This document shows positions 39,310 to 49,459 of a DNA stretch of 64,000 nt, one piece after another (positions within the stretch are counted from its first letter, which is position 1; each line of letters starts with the position of its first letter). The position numbers and the translations under genes were made by a program. Location of the stretch: positions 248,001 through 312,000 of the forward strand of contig JAPFBL010000582.1 of the NCBI GenBank assembly GCA_026182355.1, read 5' to 3'. The notes below the pieces were generated by a model. The model worked only from the letters and a program-made list of their open reading frames with translations. It did not search any database and was not told the origin of the DNA. Source of the stretch: Hermatobates lingyangjiaoensis. Taxonomy: Eukaryota; Arthropoda; Insecta; Hemiptera; Hermatobatidae.

Positions 39310-39445
39310 TAATACATTAAAAAATTGTGGTGATTTAATTTTTATGTTGAACTCGAAATTAAAGACAAAATTTTGTAATTTGGAAAAATATAAGACGAAA
39401 TTGAACAAAGTGGAAACAGACATCCAGTTTTTAAAAGCATATATA
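39302..39445 (+). pseudogene. PLE N-terminal ORF fragment
   Basis: MSNNTLKNCGDLIFMLNSKL, a KFCNLEKYKTKLNKVETDIQ stretch, FLKAY then TATA. The ATG is in stem III of the ribozyme just upstream. 40240-40320 is a related copy that continues to EEGLLPTFTN. Confidence 0.6.
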
Positions 39446-39559
39446 TATATATATTCAAGACGATTTGAAATTATCTAGAAAACTGCTTAAAAGAAAGGTA
39501 TGTTTGATTAAGGCAATTCAGTTTAACACAATTAATATATATATATATATATATATATA

Positions 39560-39780
39560 GCAATATTTCACAAAAACACATGAAACAACAATCAATGTAA
39601 AAACCACAATAAGAAATGAAAAAAACAAGATTAAGATCTTTCAACCATAACAAGCGGTCTTCGTCAGAGTCAAAAACGCCACTGAAAAAACCTATTGGGT
39701 TTTTGACTCTGACATAGACCGCTTGTTACGGTTGAAAGATCTTAGTCTTTTTTCCCAGTTCTTTTTGTGGCTTGAACATA
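39560..39780. mobile_element. PLE family A fold-back
   Basis: Minus ribozyme 39627-39670 (stem I GACT/AATC) and plus ribozyme 39706-39748 (core CTGACAT, mutated). Arms meet at aaaacgccactgaaaaaacc. Confidence 0.7.
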
Positions 39781-39889
39781 TATAATTTAGTTTACTCGAG
39801 TTTACCAGTTACTTATAGGAATATTATAGGACAGGAAGAAAATCTCTTTAAGAAAATCGTTAATGCAGTGATTTTCTTATTATATATAT

Positions 39890-40135
39890 ATATATGATCA
39901 AACCACAATAAGGAATGGGAAAACAAGACTAAGATCTTTCAACCGAAACAAGCGGTCTTCGTCAGAGTGAAAAACCCAACATATATAATTGGGTTTTTGA
40001 CATCCAGAGTTGTGTTTTTGACTCTGACGAAGACCGCTTGTTACGGTTGAAAGATCTTAGTCTTGTTTTCCCATTCCTTATTGTGGTTTGATCATTGATT
40101 GTTGTTTCACGTGTTTATGTGAAATCTTTTTATAT
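39890..40135. mobile_element. PLE family A fold-back
   Basis: Minus ribozyme 39927-39969 and plus ribozyme 40020-40062 (GACT, CTGACGA, A, GACCG/CGGTT, GAAA, AGATCT, T, AGTC). The right end shows the terminal hairpin and (TA)n. Confidence 0.75.
40020..40062 (+). ncRNA. Hammerhead ribozyme, PLE family A (intact)
   Basis: Core, stem I, stem II and stem III identical to 20992-21034. Confidence 0.75.
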
Positions 40136-40144
40136 ATATATATA

Positions 40145-40335
40145 GGCTTTTAAAAACTGGATGTCTGTTTCCACTTGGTTCAATTTCCAAATATTTTGGA
40201 AAATATACCAAAACTTGGTATACTTTCCCAAATTACGAAATTGAACCAAATGGAAACAGACATCCAGTTTTTAAAAGCATGCATTGAAGAAGGACTGCTC
40301 CCAACTTTTACAAATACATATATATATATATATAT
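40145..40335. pseudogene. PLE N-terminal ORF fold-back
   Basis: The plus strand 40215-40320 reads QITKLNQMETDIQFLKACIE then EGLLPTFTNTYIYI. The left arm is inverted (ctttt aaaaactggatgtctg). Confidence 0.6.
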
Positions 40336-40439
40336 AAATATTGATAAAAGTATCGACCGTGGAATAGACACAAAACCATAGTTTATCGGGACTCGGTCAG
40401 TTTATCTGACCCGATAAACTATAGTTTTGTATATATATA

Positions 40440-40600
40440 CGTGTATATATATTATACGTTTTTGTTTTGAAAAATATTTGGTTTTCTTCGAATACGAGTG
40501 TTTACGAGTACTGTATTAAAATGACAGTCTAGAACTAATAACACCAGTCTAAAATTAGATCTTTGATTGTAATTCTATGAAAATAAATATTTTGTGGGGT
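40440..40600 (+). repeat. Dispersed repeat G
   Basis: tttttgttttgaaaaatat, tacgagtactgtattaaaatg and ttgattgtaattctatgaaa recur at 54405-54500, 62730-62930 and, inverted, 50935-51015. Unknown family. Confidence 0.6.
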
Positions 40601-41470
40601 TACGGTAAAACTAGTTGCTACGCCAGTCCCGGATCTACCAGTCCAAAGTCGAGTATGTAGTCTTTGGGCTACCTTGGCTGCTAATCAACCATTGTAAAAG
40701 CATATTCACTTGGGTTATCAATATGAGTTCTCGCTTTCGATTTTACTGCAATGGAATAAGAGGAACAAGGTGGCAATTTATTATTGTGAGTATAGAGTTA
40801 GTAATGTTGATAATTCGGAAATCAGCGATTAGAGATAATAGCCTTCTTCTAGTCACATGGGAATTATGGGTCTTACCTTCAAAACCAAGGAATCTTTCAG
40901 TTCTTGACCAACAAACCTCGCTGAATGGTTTTTCTTTTGTCTCATTCCCTGCCATAGTTGTTTCTCTCTGTCCTGATTTCACTGATCATTTGCGGTTTTT
41001 CATTCAAGGCTCCACTTCACGTTTACTCTTTTGCGGTGGACCAAAAGCTATAGCCAGTGTAACAAGGGCTATATGATTTTCACGTTAAGCAGAGCAAAGG
41101 ACACTTTAAAAAGGGCAGATTATAAAAAAAAAGGACACCGATGTTTGGGCAGCAGTCGTAATGATGCGCTCAACAGCTCTCCCCCCGGGCTGTTATTAAC
41201 CTCAGGACTGCTTCCCGCTCCACATAGTTCTCCTATTAAATCCGCTAATCATCGTCCCAGCTCGCTGCCCACACTCGTTTAATTGAACCGCTCTGCAGTA
41301 CCGTTCTGCCGATTCGCATCACTTATCACCCGTACTCTAATCTTATCTCTGTACAGACACTTATTAATAACATAATTCTCTTTTCGTATTTAAATTAAAA
41401 AAAAAACAGTTAGTGATTCCTGTTCCTGGAAACATATTTCTTTATTAAAGACATGAAACATCATAGTTTA
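40601..41470. other. Spacer with SINE head remnant
   Basis: 40620-40685 (-) is a SINE head (ggctaccttggctgc with ccggatctaccagtcc). A frame of 153 codons begins inside it and shows no domain. The rest is unassigned. Confidence 0.45.
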
Positions 41471-41599
41471 ATCTGAAACGTTTGTTGACCTTTGTGGATC
41501 GTTTTCTTAATGATAATATATATATATATATATATTATATATATAATATATATATGTATAAATTGATTCCTGTCTACCTTATTTTCTGTGACCGGGCGT

Positions 41600-41800
41600 G
41601 CATGCTGCAACACTGTTGGTCTCCAACCGTCTCTGAACCAGTGTGTTTGGTTTCCCTCTCTTATCTCTCCTGAAGACGGTTCAAACCGCAAATTAGAGAA
41701 CTGTAAGTGTGTTCTTTTGATTTCTCTATGTTTCTTTGTCTATATTGAACTATATTTGTCCATTTTGGATCGTATTTCCAACAAAAAAGTGTATATATAT
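41600..41800 (+). mobile_element. PLE family C unit
   Basis: Ribozyme 41666-41699: TCTC, CTGAAGA, C, GGTT/AACC; GAAA is GCAAA, so doubtful. Ends aacaaaaaagtgtatata. Confidence 0.65.
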
Positions 41801-41821
41801 ATACATATATAGGACCTTCAC

Positions 41822-41860
41822 GTCCTGATGATGAATGTTGATCATTCGAAACATGTCGAC
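41822..41860 (+). ncRNA. Hammerhead ribozyme, N family, with ORF start in stem III
   Basis: GTC, CTGATGA 41825-41831, T, stem II GAATG/CATTC with loop TTGAT, GAAA, stem III ACATGT, cleavage C, GAC. Stem I GTC/GAC is perfect. All core positions intact. Confidence 0.8.
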
Positions 41861-41985
41861 CATAGTAGATGTACTTTATTGTGTAGACGAAATAACGAGA
41901 GTGTTATTTAGAAAAATTGAGAAACTTGTTAAGAAACAAGTATCAGCTAAATTTGGTGTCATTTTCAATATACATATATATATAT
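41852..41985 (+). pseudogene. PLE N-terminal ORF fragment
   Basis: MSTIVDVLYCVDEITRVLFR, KIEKLVKKQVSAKFGVIFN, then TATA codons. The ATG is in ribozyme stem III. The LLPxYTN motif is missing; the cut is just after FN. Confidence 0.65.
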
Positions 41986-41989
41986 ATAT

Positions 41990-42181
41990 ATATATCCGTA
42001 TATTTGGGGAACAGTCCTTCATTTATACATGTGAGATTAAATTTTCTGCCTACTTTTGTCTTAATCAGTTTTTTTGATTTCTTTTCCAAATCTCGTATTA
42101 GTCTTTTAAATTCTCTATGGACTAGATATATTAACTCACTATATGATTTCTGTCCATTTTTTATCGTATTTATTATTACCG
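41990..42181 (-). pseudogene. PLE N-terminal ORF fragment, frameshifted
   Basis: SYSELIYLVHREFKRLIRDL, EKKSKKLIKTKVGRKFNLTC, INEGLFPKYTDIYI at TATA. It is head-to-head with 41852-41985 across one (TA)n. A frameshift separates it from the ribozyme. Confidence 0.6.
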
Positions 42182-42213
42182 ACGTTTCAGTCTTCTTTGA
42201 CCATCTACAGGGT
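42178..42213 (-). ncRNA. Hammerhead ribozyme, N family
   Basis: ACC, CTGTAGA (A6 is U), T, stem II GGTC/GACT, GAAA, stem III ACGT, cleavage C, GGT. Helices are good; the A6 change probably impairs it. Confidence 0.6.
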
Positions 42214-42559
42214 TATTTTTTTTTAAAAAAAAAGTCATAGTATTTTAAAAAACTATTTAACAATTTTATCTAAAAATTAATTTTAACACTCGAATAACAC
42301 AATAGAAATATAAAGTAAACATTAAAACTGGCAGGTTGCAATTCCTGTTATATGTCCACAGGTGAGTCTTCAGTTTCTTCTGACCTTGTTAAATTCCCTA
42401 TTTGTTGAGATTGGAATTGTCCCATGTGCAACTTCAATACGTTTGCAAAACTTGCAGTTTGATTATTTATACTGGACCTCATTTAAAATATATTCAGGAA
42501 CTCTATAATACCTAATCTGCCATGATCTCTTAAAATTTAATCTCACATGTATATATATA

Positions 42560-42750
42560 TATTTAATTGAACAACTGACCGTATTTCACTGATGTCATGT
42601 TCTTTACTAGTTTTTCAAGGTTTCTGAATACCTTCTTCTTTCAGAAACCTTGAAAAACTGGTGAAGAAAATGACATCAGTGAAATACGCTCAGTTATTCA
42701 ATGAAATATGCGTGAATGAAGGACTGCTCCCAAATCTTTCAAATATATAT
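42560..42750. pseudogene. PLE N-terminal ORF fold-back
   Basis: The plus strand reads FRNLEKLVKKMTSVKYAQLF, NEICVNEGLLPNLSNIYI at TATA. The left arm is its inverse and starts the homology at ttgaacaactgaccgtattt. Confidence 0.65.
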
Positions 42751-42769
42751 ATATATATATATACTCAAA

Positions 42770-43010
42770 AAAATTATTCTTGACCTCTTCTATTCTATTG
42801 TATGTTATAGGTTTTGTTTTTGAAGACTAGGTCATATAAAAGAAAATAAACTCCTTCCTGGGTCAACGTTTCGATGTATTTGTATATCATCTTCAGGGCT
42901 AAAATTAGAGTAAAAACTATAATACATTTACCAAAACTTAGTTCTAAATACATACATTTAGTTCTCTATGTAGGTTGTAGATTGTTTTGGTAAATGTATT
43001 ATAGTTCTTA
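42770..43010 (-). mobile_element. PLE family E fold-back
   Basis: Ribozyme 42862-42899: GCC, CTGAAGA, T, stem II GATATA/TACATC, GAAA, ACGT, T, GAC. The arm end is tcttgacctcttctattcta; the right part ends at ttttggtaaatgtattatag. Confidence 0.65.
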
Positions 43011-43249
43011 AATTTAAATCATTTAAATATATTAAAATTAAAAAATTTAATTAATTTAATTACATTAAATTAAAAAAATTGAATATATTAAAATCTAAAA
43101 AATACATTAAAAAATCATTTAAATTTAAAAAATGGATTTCCGATTTTACATTATTTAGTTTGTAGAAAATGCTTCTGATTTACTAAAACTCTTTTTTAAA
43201 TCCGGTTTCTTAGGTCATGAATTAACTCTGCATATTTCTTGTTATTGAA

Positions 43250-44060
43250 TATATTGTTGGACATGTTTCGGTACTAAAAATCACCACCATTCCCTAAACC
43301 AGACGTTCCAACCTGTTGTTATCAAGTGTGATGTTTACTCCAATTCTTTTAGTGTTATCATTGTTATTTATTGCGTAATACGAGTATTACCACATATTAA
43401 CATATGCATTACGTAATATTACAATATATAGTAACAGCATATGAATAAGCGTTATGTTAATTAAAAACTTGAAATACATATGGTTAGCTCAGTGGTTAAC
43501 TTATTCACCTTTGGGCTGGTAGTCCTGGGTCGATACCCACCTACCAGCATTAATAATTAGGACTAATTATTAAAATTTATTATAATAATTATAATTAAAA
43601 TTTAGGACTCCCAATGTGGAATAACCGAAACAAAAAGACCATAAAAGACTGACTTTATTACCTGCTAGGGGATCGGTTTAAACAATAAAAAAAAAAATGA
43701 AAAAAAAAGCCCATTACAGCCAAATACCTAATCCTACGTACCATCTAGCAAATACGTTAAATAAACTCCTTCCTCCGTTTACTCGTAATGTGGCTTATAA
43801 ATGAGCCTCATGGTGTAGATGATCCCTACTGTTTTTGGGAGCTATTTATTGTTATGCTAATAAAGTTTTTTTCCTTGTGATTTGTTACACCGAAACATGT
43901 CGAAGAATATATTCACTAAGACAAGATATATGGAGAGTTAATTCATGACCTAAGAAACCTGGATTTAAAAAAGAGTTTTAGAAAACTAGAAACATTTTCT
44001 ACCAAACTAAATAATGTAAAATCAGACATTCATTTTTTAATATAATATGTAATATGTATT
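43250..44060. mobile_element. PLE N-family remnants around a SINE
   Basis: The minus strand near 43262 reads GAAACATGTCC and MSNNIFNNKKYAELIHDLRN; the ribozyme 5' half is lost. The plus strand 43880-44045 has CGAAACATGTC, then HDLRNLDLKKS and KLETFSTKLNNVKSDIHFL. A SINE lies between them. Confidence 0.55.
43480..43690 (+). mobile_element. tRNA-derived SINE, internally deleted
   Basis: Head tggttagctcagtggttaac, B-box gggtcgatacc, then a jump to the type 2 tail (aggactcccaatgtggaa, aacaaaaagaccat, ctaggggatcggtttaaac). Confidence 0.7.
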
Positions 44061-44089
44061 TTTCGTAATATATATATATATATATATAT

Positions 44090-44250
44090 ATTTACGAGTT
44101 CAAAATTCAAGAAAAGTAACGCACAGAGTAAGGAAACACACTTACAGACTCAAATTTTCGGGTAATCCGTCTTTAGGAGAAAACAGAAAGGGAGACCAAG
44201 CACATTTTTGAACTCGTATTGTGTCCAGTTTGGACGTATTTCGTTTTATT
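44090..44250. mobile_element. PLE family C unit
   Basis: Ribozyme 44149-44180 (-): CTC, CTAAAGA (G5 is A), C, GG/CC, GAAA, AATT, T, GAG. Probably inactive. Confidence 0.6.
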
Positions 44251-44274
44251 AAGTGAAGATATATATATATATAA

Positions 44275-44560
44275 ACACTAATAAATTCTCGACCGTGTAA
44301 CAGATATACAACTAAAAAAGGATAGATCGAGATGCGGTCAGTTTCTTCCACTTTCAATTCAAACTCTCATTGCCGACGTTTCGATTTTATTTAAAATCTT
44401 TTTCCAAAGGCACAAGTAGGAATATTGGAAATTGAAGGAACTATTAAAATTATATTACTAAACTAGTATTGAAGGTTAAACTATTCAAATGAAAAACCGT
44501 TAATAACCGACTCTGTACAGCTGTACAGACCGCATCCCGATCTATCCTTTTTTAGTTATA
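44275..44560. mobile_element. PLE family I fold-back
   Basis: Class III ribozyme 44370-44412 (-): GCC, TTTGGAAAAA-type core, stem II GATTTT/AAAATC, GAAA, ACGT, C, GGCAA. The right arm keeps only gaccgcatcccgatctatcc. Confidence 0.65.
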
Positions 44561-44740
44561 TATATATATATATTTCATTAAATACCTTACTTATTATTAA
44601 TTTAGTACGTTTGTTGCATAGTTTTTGTAATTTTCTTATATAATTTTTCCATCTTTCGGGTAAAATATACACCAATTCACCGAATGATTTATTTTTGGCA
44701 TTCATTACACTGGTTTCGACGTTTCGATCAACGCTGATCA
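44560..44740 (-). pseudogene. PLE N-terminal ORF fragment reading through the ribozyme
   Basis: MISVDRNVETSVMNAKNKSF, GELVYILPERWKNYIRKLQK, LCNKRTKLIISKVFN then TATA. The ATG is at the core/stem II junction of the ribozyme, so stem II, GAAA and the cleavage site are all codons of this ORF. Confidence 0.65.
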
Positions 44741-44750
44741 TTTTCAAGGA
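44715..44750 (-). ncRNA. Hammerhead variant, class II core, inside the ORF
   Basis: TCC, TTGAAAA, T, stem II GATCA/TGATC, GAAA, stem III ACGT, cleavage C, GAA. U3 and A8 replace C3 and G8. Stem I has one C.A mismatch. Confidence 0.6.
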
Positions 44751-45229
44751 AAAATAATTCATAAATAACAATTTCTTGATATTATTTAAAGATTGATAAC
44801 AATTACTAAGCACTAAAAACTAAGAATATACATTAAGCTCATATTGAATTTTTTCACTATGTACAATATCCAAATAACCTTCACCTCATCAGGTTTCCTT
44901 TACACTGCTTTTAATTACATTACCGTCACTTAAGTTTTCTAATTCCTCTTATAGATTTCTGGTTCTAGTCACGTGTGTAATTTTAAAATACTCTCAATGA
45001 TTGAAGGTCTGCTCCCAATATATATATGTATATATATGGTATTGAATTAGATGGCAGATTCTGCATTCACAATTTTTTACTTATAGCTTCTATGTTTCTC
45101 ACGATCTTCCTTTGTGCTGGAGCGTAATTTCCAAAGCAGACTAGCAAAAGACATTCAGAAGGTTAGAACACTAAAAAACACTTCACCTGGTTGAAGTGTT
45201 AAATTAAATATCATTAAGTTTTATATATT

Positions 45230-45390
45230 ATCATTAAGAAAACGATCCACAAATATAAATAAATTAAAGATAAATTCAATATCTATCTTTAATTAACTAC
45301 TAAACTAAACTAAACTAATAAGACAAGCTTTCGGCTCCATGGGTCATCATCAGGTTCCTAAACTACTTATATTAACTAGATATATATATA
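45230..45390 (-). mobile_element. PLE unit with AGCU stem III ribozyme
   Basis: Ribozyme 45322-45356: AAC, CTGATGA, T, stem II region GACCCATGGAGCC, GAAA, AGCT, T, GTC. Near-identical unit at 45895-46040. Confidence 0.6.
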
Positions 45391-45404
45391 TATATATATA
45401 TATA

Positions 45405-45710
45405 TTCACTGTTTTGTTATTGAGGGCTAGGTCAAATAAAAGAAAATAAACTCCTTTCTAGGCCGACGTTTCGATGTATTTGTACATCATCTTCAGGGCT
45501 AAAATTAGAGTAAGACTATAATACATTTATCAAAACAATCTACAACTCACATAGAGAAATAACACACATTTTTGTTAAGACCAACAGATACATACAAATA
45601 CATCGAAACGTTGGCCTAGAAAGGAGTTTATTTTCTTTTATTTGACCTAGCCCTCAATGACAAAACAGTGAATAGAATAGAAGAGGTCAATAACAATTTT
45701 GAGAATATAG

Positions 45711-45720
<10 letters not shown>
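45405..45720. mobile_element. PLE family E fold-back
   Basis: Arms share ttgagggctaggtcaaataa and actcctttctaggcc. The left ribozyme 45462-45499 is complete; the right one (45591-45622) starts inside the loop, so the fold-back centre cut it. Confidence 0.75.
45462..45499 (-). ncRNA. Hammerhead ribozyme, PLE family E (intact)
   Basis: GCC, CTGAAGA, T, stem II GATGTA/TACATC with loop CAAA, GAAA, stem III ACGT, cleavage C, GGC. Stem I GCC/GGC is perfect. Confidence 0.75.
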
Positions 45721-45757
<37 letters not shown>

Positions 45758-45806
45758 TATATATTACATACATATATCGTCTACACAATAAAGTACATCT
45801 CCTATG

Positions 45807-45830
45807 GTCGACATGTTTCATCATCAGGAC
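45807..45830 (-). ncRNA. Hammerhead lacking stem II exactly
   Basis: GTC, CTGATGA, T, then directly GAAA, ACATGT, C, GAC. It matches 41822-41860 except that the whole stem II hairpin is missing. Confidence 0.6.
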
Positions 45831-45849
45831 GTGAAGGTCCTATATATTA

Positions 45850-45894
<45 letters not shown>

Positions 45895-46345
45895 ATTATC
45901 ATTAAGAAAACGATCCACAAATTCAATAAAATCACAGTTAAATTCAGTATCTATATTTAATTAACTACTACACTAAACTAAACTAATAAGACAAGCTTTC
46001 GGACCCATGGGTCATCATCAGGTTCTTAAACTACTTATATTAACTAGATATATATATTACATACTACATAGGGGTTTAAATGTCAACTGAACACAGTTTT
46101 TCTTTAAAAAAAGTTTTTCTAAACAGTGTTCAGTTGGCATTTAAACGCTTATGTAGTATGTAATGTGTATATTTAGTTAATATAAGTAATTTAAAAGTGA
46201 ATATTGTTAACAATGAGTTTTCAAGATAAAACATTTGGACAATTGTTATTTCATATTCCGGAAAACTTCAAAACATTGATTAGAAAATTAGAAAAGTTAA
46301 TGAGAAAAGAGACCAGAACAAAGGTTCAAAAAATGTTTAATTAAA
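45895..46345. mobile_element. PLE unit with ribozyme, palindrome and N-terminal ORF
   Basis: Ribozyme 45989-46025 (-): AAC, CTGATGA, T, GACC/GGTC, C, GAAA, AGCT, T, GTC. 46070-46160 is a palindrome (tgtcaactgaacacagt). 46213-46344 (+) reads MSFQDKTFGQLLFHIPENFK, TLIRKLEKLMRKETRTKVQK, MFN. Confidence 0.65.
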
Positions 46346-46797
46346 TTATTAAATGTCTATATTTGAGAGTATTTCATTAATTTTTTTACCCTTTAATGAA
46401 TAAATACCACATTATAACTGATTACACTACCTCAGAATTACATATGTTTTCCCTAATTAAAGAATATGGGTGATACAGTTACTGTGCGTAGTTGTATCGT
46501 TATGAAAATGTTTGTTTTGGAGAAGCAACGTTGTTTTTCATCCATTCAGAGACTGTGATGCGACAGTGAAAGGACAATAGGTTTTTTTTTTCTTTAAAGC
46601 CGTTTGCATTATACCAATGAAAGGATAGTTAATTCTGTTTGTTTTGAGGAAAACACTTGTTTTGTATTTCACCTTGAGTTGAAACTATAGCCAATTACGT
46701 CTGTCCTTGAAGCTGAAATGGCACTTCTCTAAATGAAAGCATACAGGCAAAGGTCGTCTGCCCCGGACACTAAGAAGACAACGTCTTCTCCCATTCT
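46346..46797. other. Spacer with PLE D tail
   Basis: 46350-46440 resembles the family D tail (tatttgagagtatttcatta, aatgaataaataccac). The rest is unassigned. Confidence 0.4.
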
Positions 46798-47415
46798 CGC
46801 CTCAATCAATCTGACGATGATAGCATTCATCATCAATCTGATGATGAAAGCAATCATCAATCTGATGATGAATGCTATCAACAATCTGATGATGAAATCA
46901 TTCACCAGTCTGATGATGAAAACATTCATCATCTGATCATGAAAGCATTCATCAGTCTGAATCTGATGATGAAATCATTCATAAGTCTGATGATGAAATC
47001 ATTCATAAGTCTGATGATGAAGTCATTCATAAGTATGATGATGAAATCATTCATCAGTCTGATGATGAAAACATTCATCTTATCATGAAAGCATTCGTCA
47101 ATCTGATTATGAATGCTATCATCAATCTGATGGTGAATGCTATCATCAATCTGATGATGAAATCATTCATAAGTCTGATGATGAAATCATTCATAAGTCT
47201 GATGATGAAATCATTCATAAGTATGATGATGAAATCATTCATCAGTCTGATGATGAAAACATTCATCATCTTATCATGAAAGCATTCGTCAATCTGATTA
47301 GGAATGCTATCATCAATCTGATGATGAAATCCTTCATAAGTCTGATGATGAAATCATTCATAAGTCTGATGATGAAATCATTCCTCAATCTGATGATGAA
47401 AACATTCATCATCAT
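46798..47415. repeat. 24-bp satellite (TCTGATGATGAAATCATTCATAAG-like)
   Basis: About 25 copies with variants (catcaatc/cataagtc). The unit is a multiple of three and stop-free in frames on both strands, giving NLMMKSFIS- and IRLMNDFI-type repeats that are not genes. Two larger blocks (about 46935-47095 and 47096-47290) are partly duplicated. Confidence 0.9.
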
Positions 47416-47855
47416 TACTCTCAACATCAATCTGCTAATAAGTATTAATACTAAACTAGTAGATACTGTCTTAATATATTAACAATTACTTATCGTTAAC
47501 TCGTAAACTCAACAAATAAATACTTCTTTTTTTTGTTTTACAAATAAACAAATAAAGACCAAATATTTTCAACATGAACTGTTTATACAACTTTAATTAA
47601 TTCAAATTGTCCTTTGTTATTACTTAGCTGTAAAGAATATTTAAAGTTAACAGTTGAATTGTCAAAAGTTCTTATTAAAATTTTCCCAAATTTTGAAAGG
47701 TTTATGTATATATATTTTATTTTTTATTTATTTTTTTTTTAAAAATTTTTCTTCAATTCTCTCTGAATCATTTATATTTTCCCAACTTGTATTGTTTATC
47801 TGAATTTCTGTTTATATTTTCTCTTAATTCTATTACTTCAAGACCGGGTACGGGG
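47416..47855. other. AT-rich spacer
   Basis: No gene recognised. Confidence 0.4.
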
Positions 47856-47859
47856 GGCA

Positions 47860-48065
47860 GCACTGGTGGTGTCCTGTCGGTTACTAGCCGTTGCGTCTAC
47901 AACGTGCTTGGTCTCCTTTTCTCTTTTCTCCTGAAGACGGATTGCCCGAAAATTTGAGTTTGTAATTGTGTTTCTTTACTTTGTGTGCTACCTATCTTCA
48001 ATTTTGAACTGTTATTGTGTCCAGTTTGGATCGTCTTTCCGTTTATCAAGTGTATATATATATTA
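47860..48065 (+). mobile_element. PLE family C unit
   Basis: gttgcgtctacaacgtgctt, ribozyme 47928-47958, then the tail ttatcaagtgtatatatat. Confidence 0.7.
47928..47958 (+). ncRNA. Hammerhead ribozyme, PLE family C
   Basis: CTC, CTGAAGA 47931-47937, C, stem II GG/CC, GAAA, stem III AATT, T, GAG. Stem I perfect, stem II short. Confidence 0.65.
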
Positions 48066-48099
48066 AAGATACAGTATAGTCAAAGGTATTGCCCGGTTA

Positions 48100-48310
48100 A
48101 GATTGTTGTTCCTTTAAATAATGTAAATTTCATTTTCTTAGTCAAAAAATTCTTACTTCTGTCTATGAAAAAGGTTTTATTTTCTGGTATGAAAATAAAA
48201 CCGAAACGTCGGCAATGAGGGTTTGATTTTTGAACCTAGAAAAATTGACCGAATCCCGATTAGATAACACACCTATTCTATCAAACGGTCGATATATTAT
48301 TGAATCTGTT
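48100..48310 (+). mobile_element. PLE family H unit
   Basis: Class III ribozyme, then gaaaaattgaccgaatccc and gatatattattgaatctg, the full H tail. Confidence 0.7.
48160..48213 (+). ncRNA. Hammerhead-like, class III, with doubled stem II
   Basis: TGTC, TATGAAAAA, stem II GGTTTTATTTTC/GAAAATAAAACC (12 bp, twice the usual), GAAA, ACGT, C, GGCA. Stem I keeps three of four pairs. Confidence 0.6.
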
Positions 48311-48314
48311 TTAA

Positions 48315-48604
48315 AGATCATACACACTAAGTATATTTAGCAAAATAAGAATCATTTAAAAAAAAAAAAAAATTATTTTACGACATTAATAAATAAAATA
48401 TCAATTCAAGTTATATAAACAATGAAATATATTTAAAACAAACAAAACTTGTAAATTGAAATATTTAGTTTATTTACCCAACATAAAATAGTATAATGAA
48501 AGGAATGTGTTTTTATATTATTACCTTAGATTATTCGTATTTTATCTGACAGTTGTGTTCAAGTTTGTTTCTAACCTCTAAGGGATTTAACCTTTAATGT
48601 AATA

Positions 48605-48640
<36 letters not shown>

Positions 48641-49455
48641 TTACCCTGACCCCCTATGAGAAATATTAAATAATATTGTAGAAAGTCGAGGCGAGTACGC
48701 AAGCCACTGGGCTACCCTGGCCTCCCTAATACTATTCTTTATTATGTTATTGTTATTATTACAACTACAAGAAAGGCAATAACAACAAAAATAATTTTGA
48801 GGTTTCTATCTCTTCGGAAAATGGATGAACAAAGAAACAAACAAACAAACAAACTCACGAACTTTATATATAAATAGATATGTGATTTAATAAATATATT
48901 AGCACATAATGCTTAAGCACTATGAATTAAGCGTTATAAAAACATGATTTTTTTCTCGTATTATTTTTAATTTTGTATTATAAAAGTTTTTGGAATTTCG
49001 TTTCTAATATATTTGCGATGCTATTGTAGAAGACTTTTATCTGTTAAAAAGATATAATGTTATTCGCATAGTGTACAGTAACAGCTTTGTTAACAGAATA
49101 ATTAATATTTATAATATGCACATATATATGTATTTTTAATTTTCAATTTTAAACTTTCTTATGATTAACATTTCTAAAATGGCACCCATTTAGCATGGTA
49201 CTAGTGCCCAAATCATTCATCAAACAAAAAGCCTTATCTGAGACGTAAATATAAAGTTGATAGTGGCACAAAAGTTGTTCAATACCGTATTATTAAAGCA
49301 ATTAGCCACGTCACTTGTACGTTTTAAAAGCACGATTATGTTCACTCAAAAAGCAAATATTTGTACCATCGTTATATTTCTTTCATCTAATATTCTGTGC
49401 TTTTAACAGTTTTGTTATAGCAGTAATTTCACGAAAGAACAATCAGTACCTACAC
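48315..49455. other. Spacer with (TA)n and SINE remnant
   Basis: (TA)n 48608-48637; a SINE head fragment on the minus strand 48683-48724 (gtacgcaagccactgggcta). No gene recognised. Confidence 0.4.
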
Positions 49456-49459
49456 AGTC

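Noticed and set aside
40615..41076. 153-codon frame as a gene
   Set aside because: Starts inside a SINE head remnant, has no domain, and the opposite strand is equally open.
46798..47415. Satellite words CTGATGATGAA as hammerhead cores
   Set aside because: No GAAA and no stem III after the core in any copy.
46729..47482. Several Met/Ile-rich repeat frames on both strands
   Set aside because: Arise from the 24-bp satellite, whose unit is stop-free in both directions.
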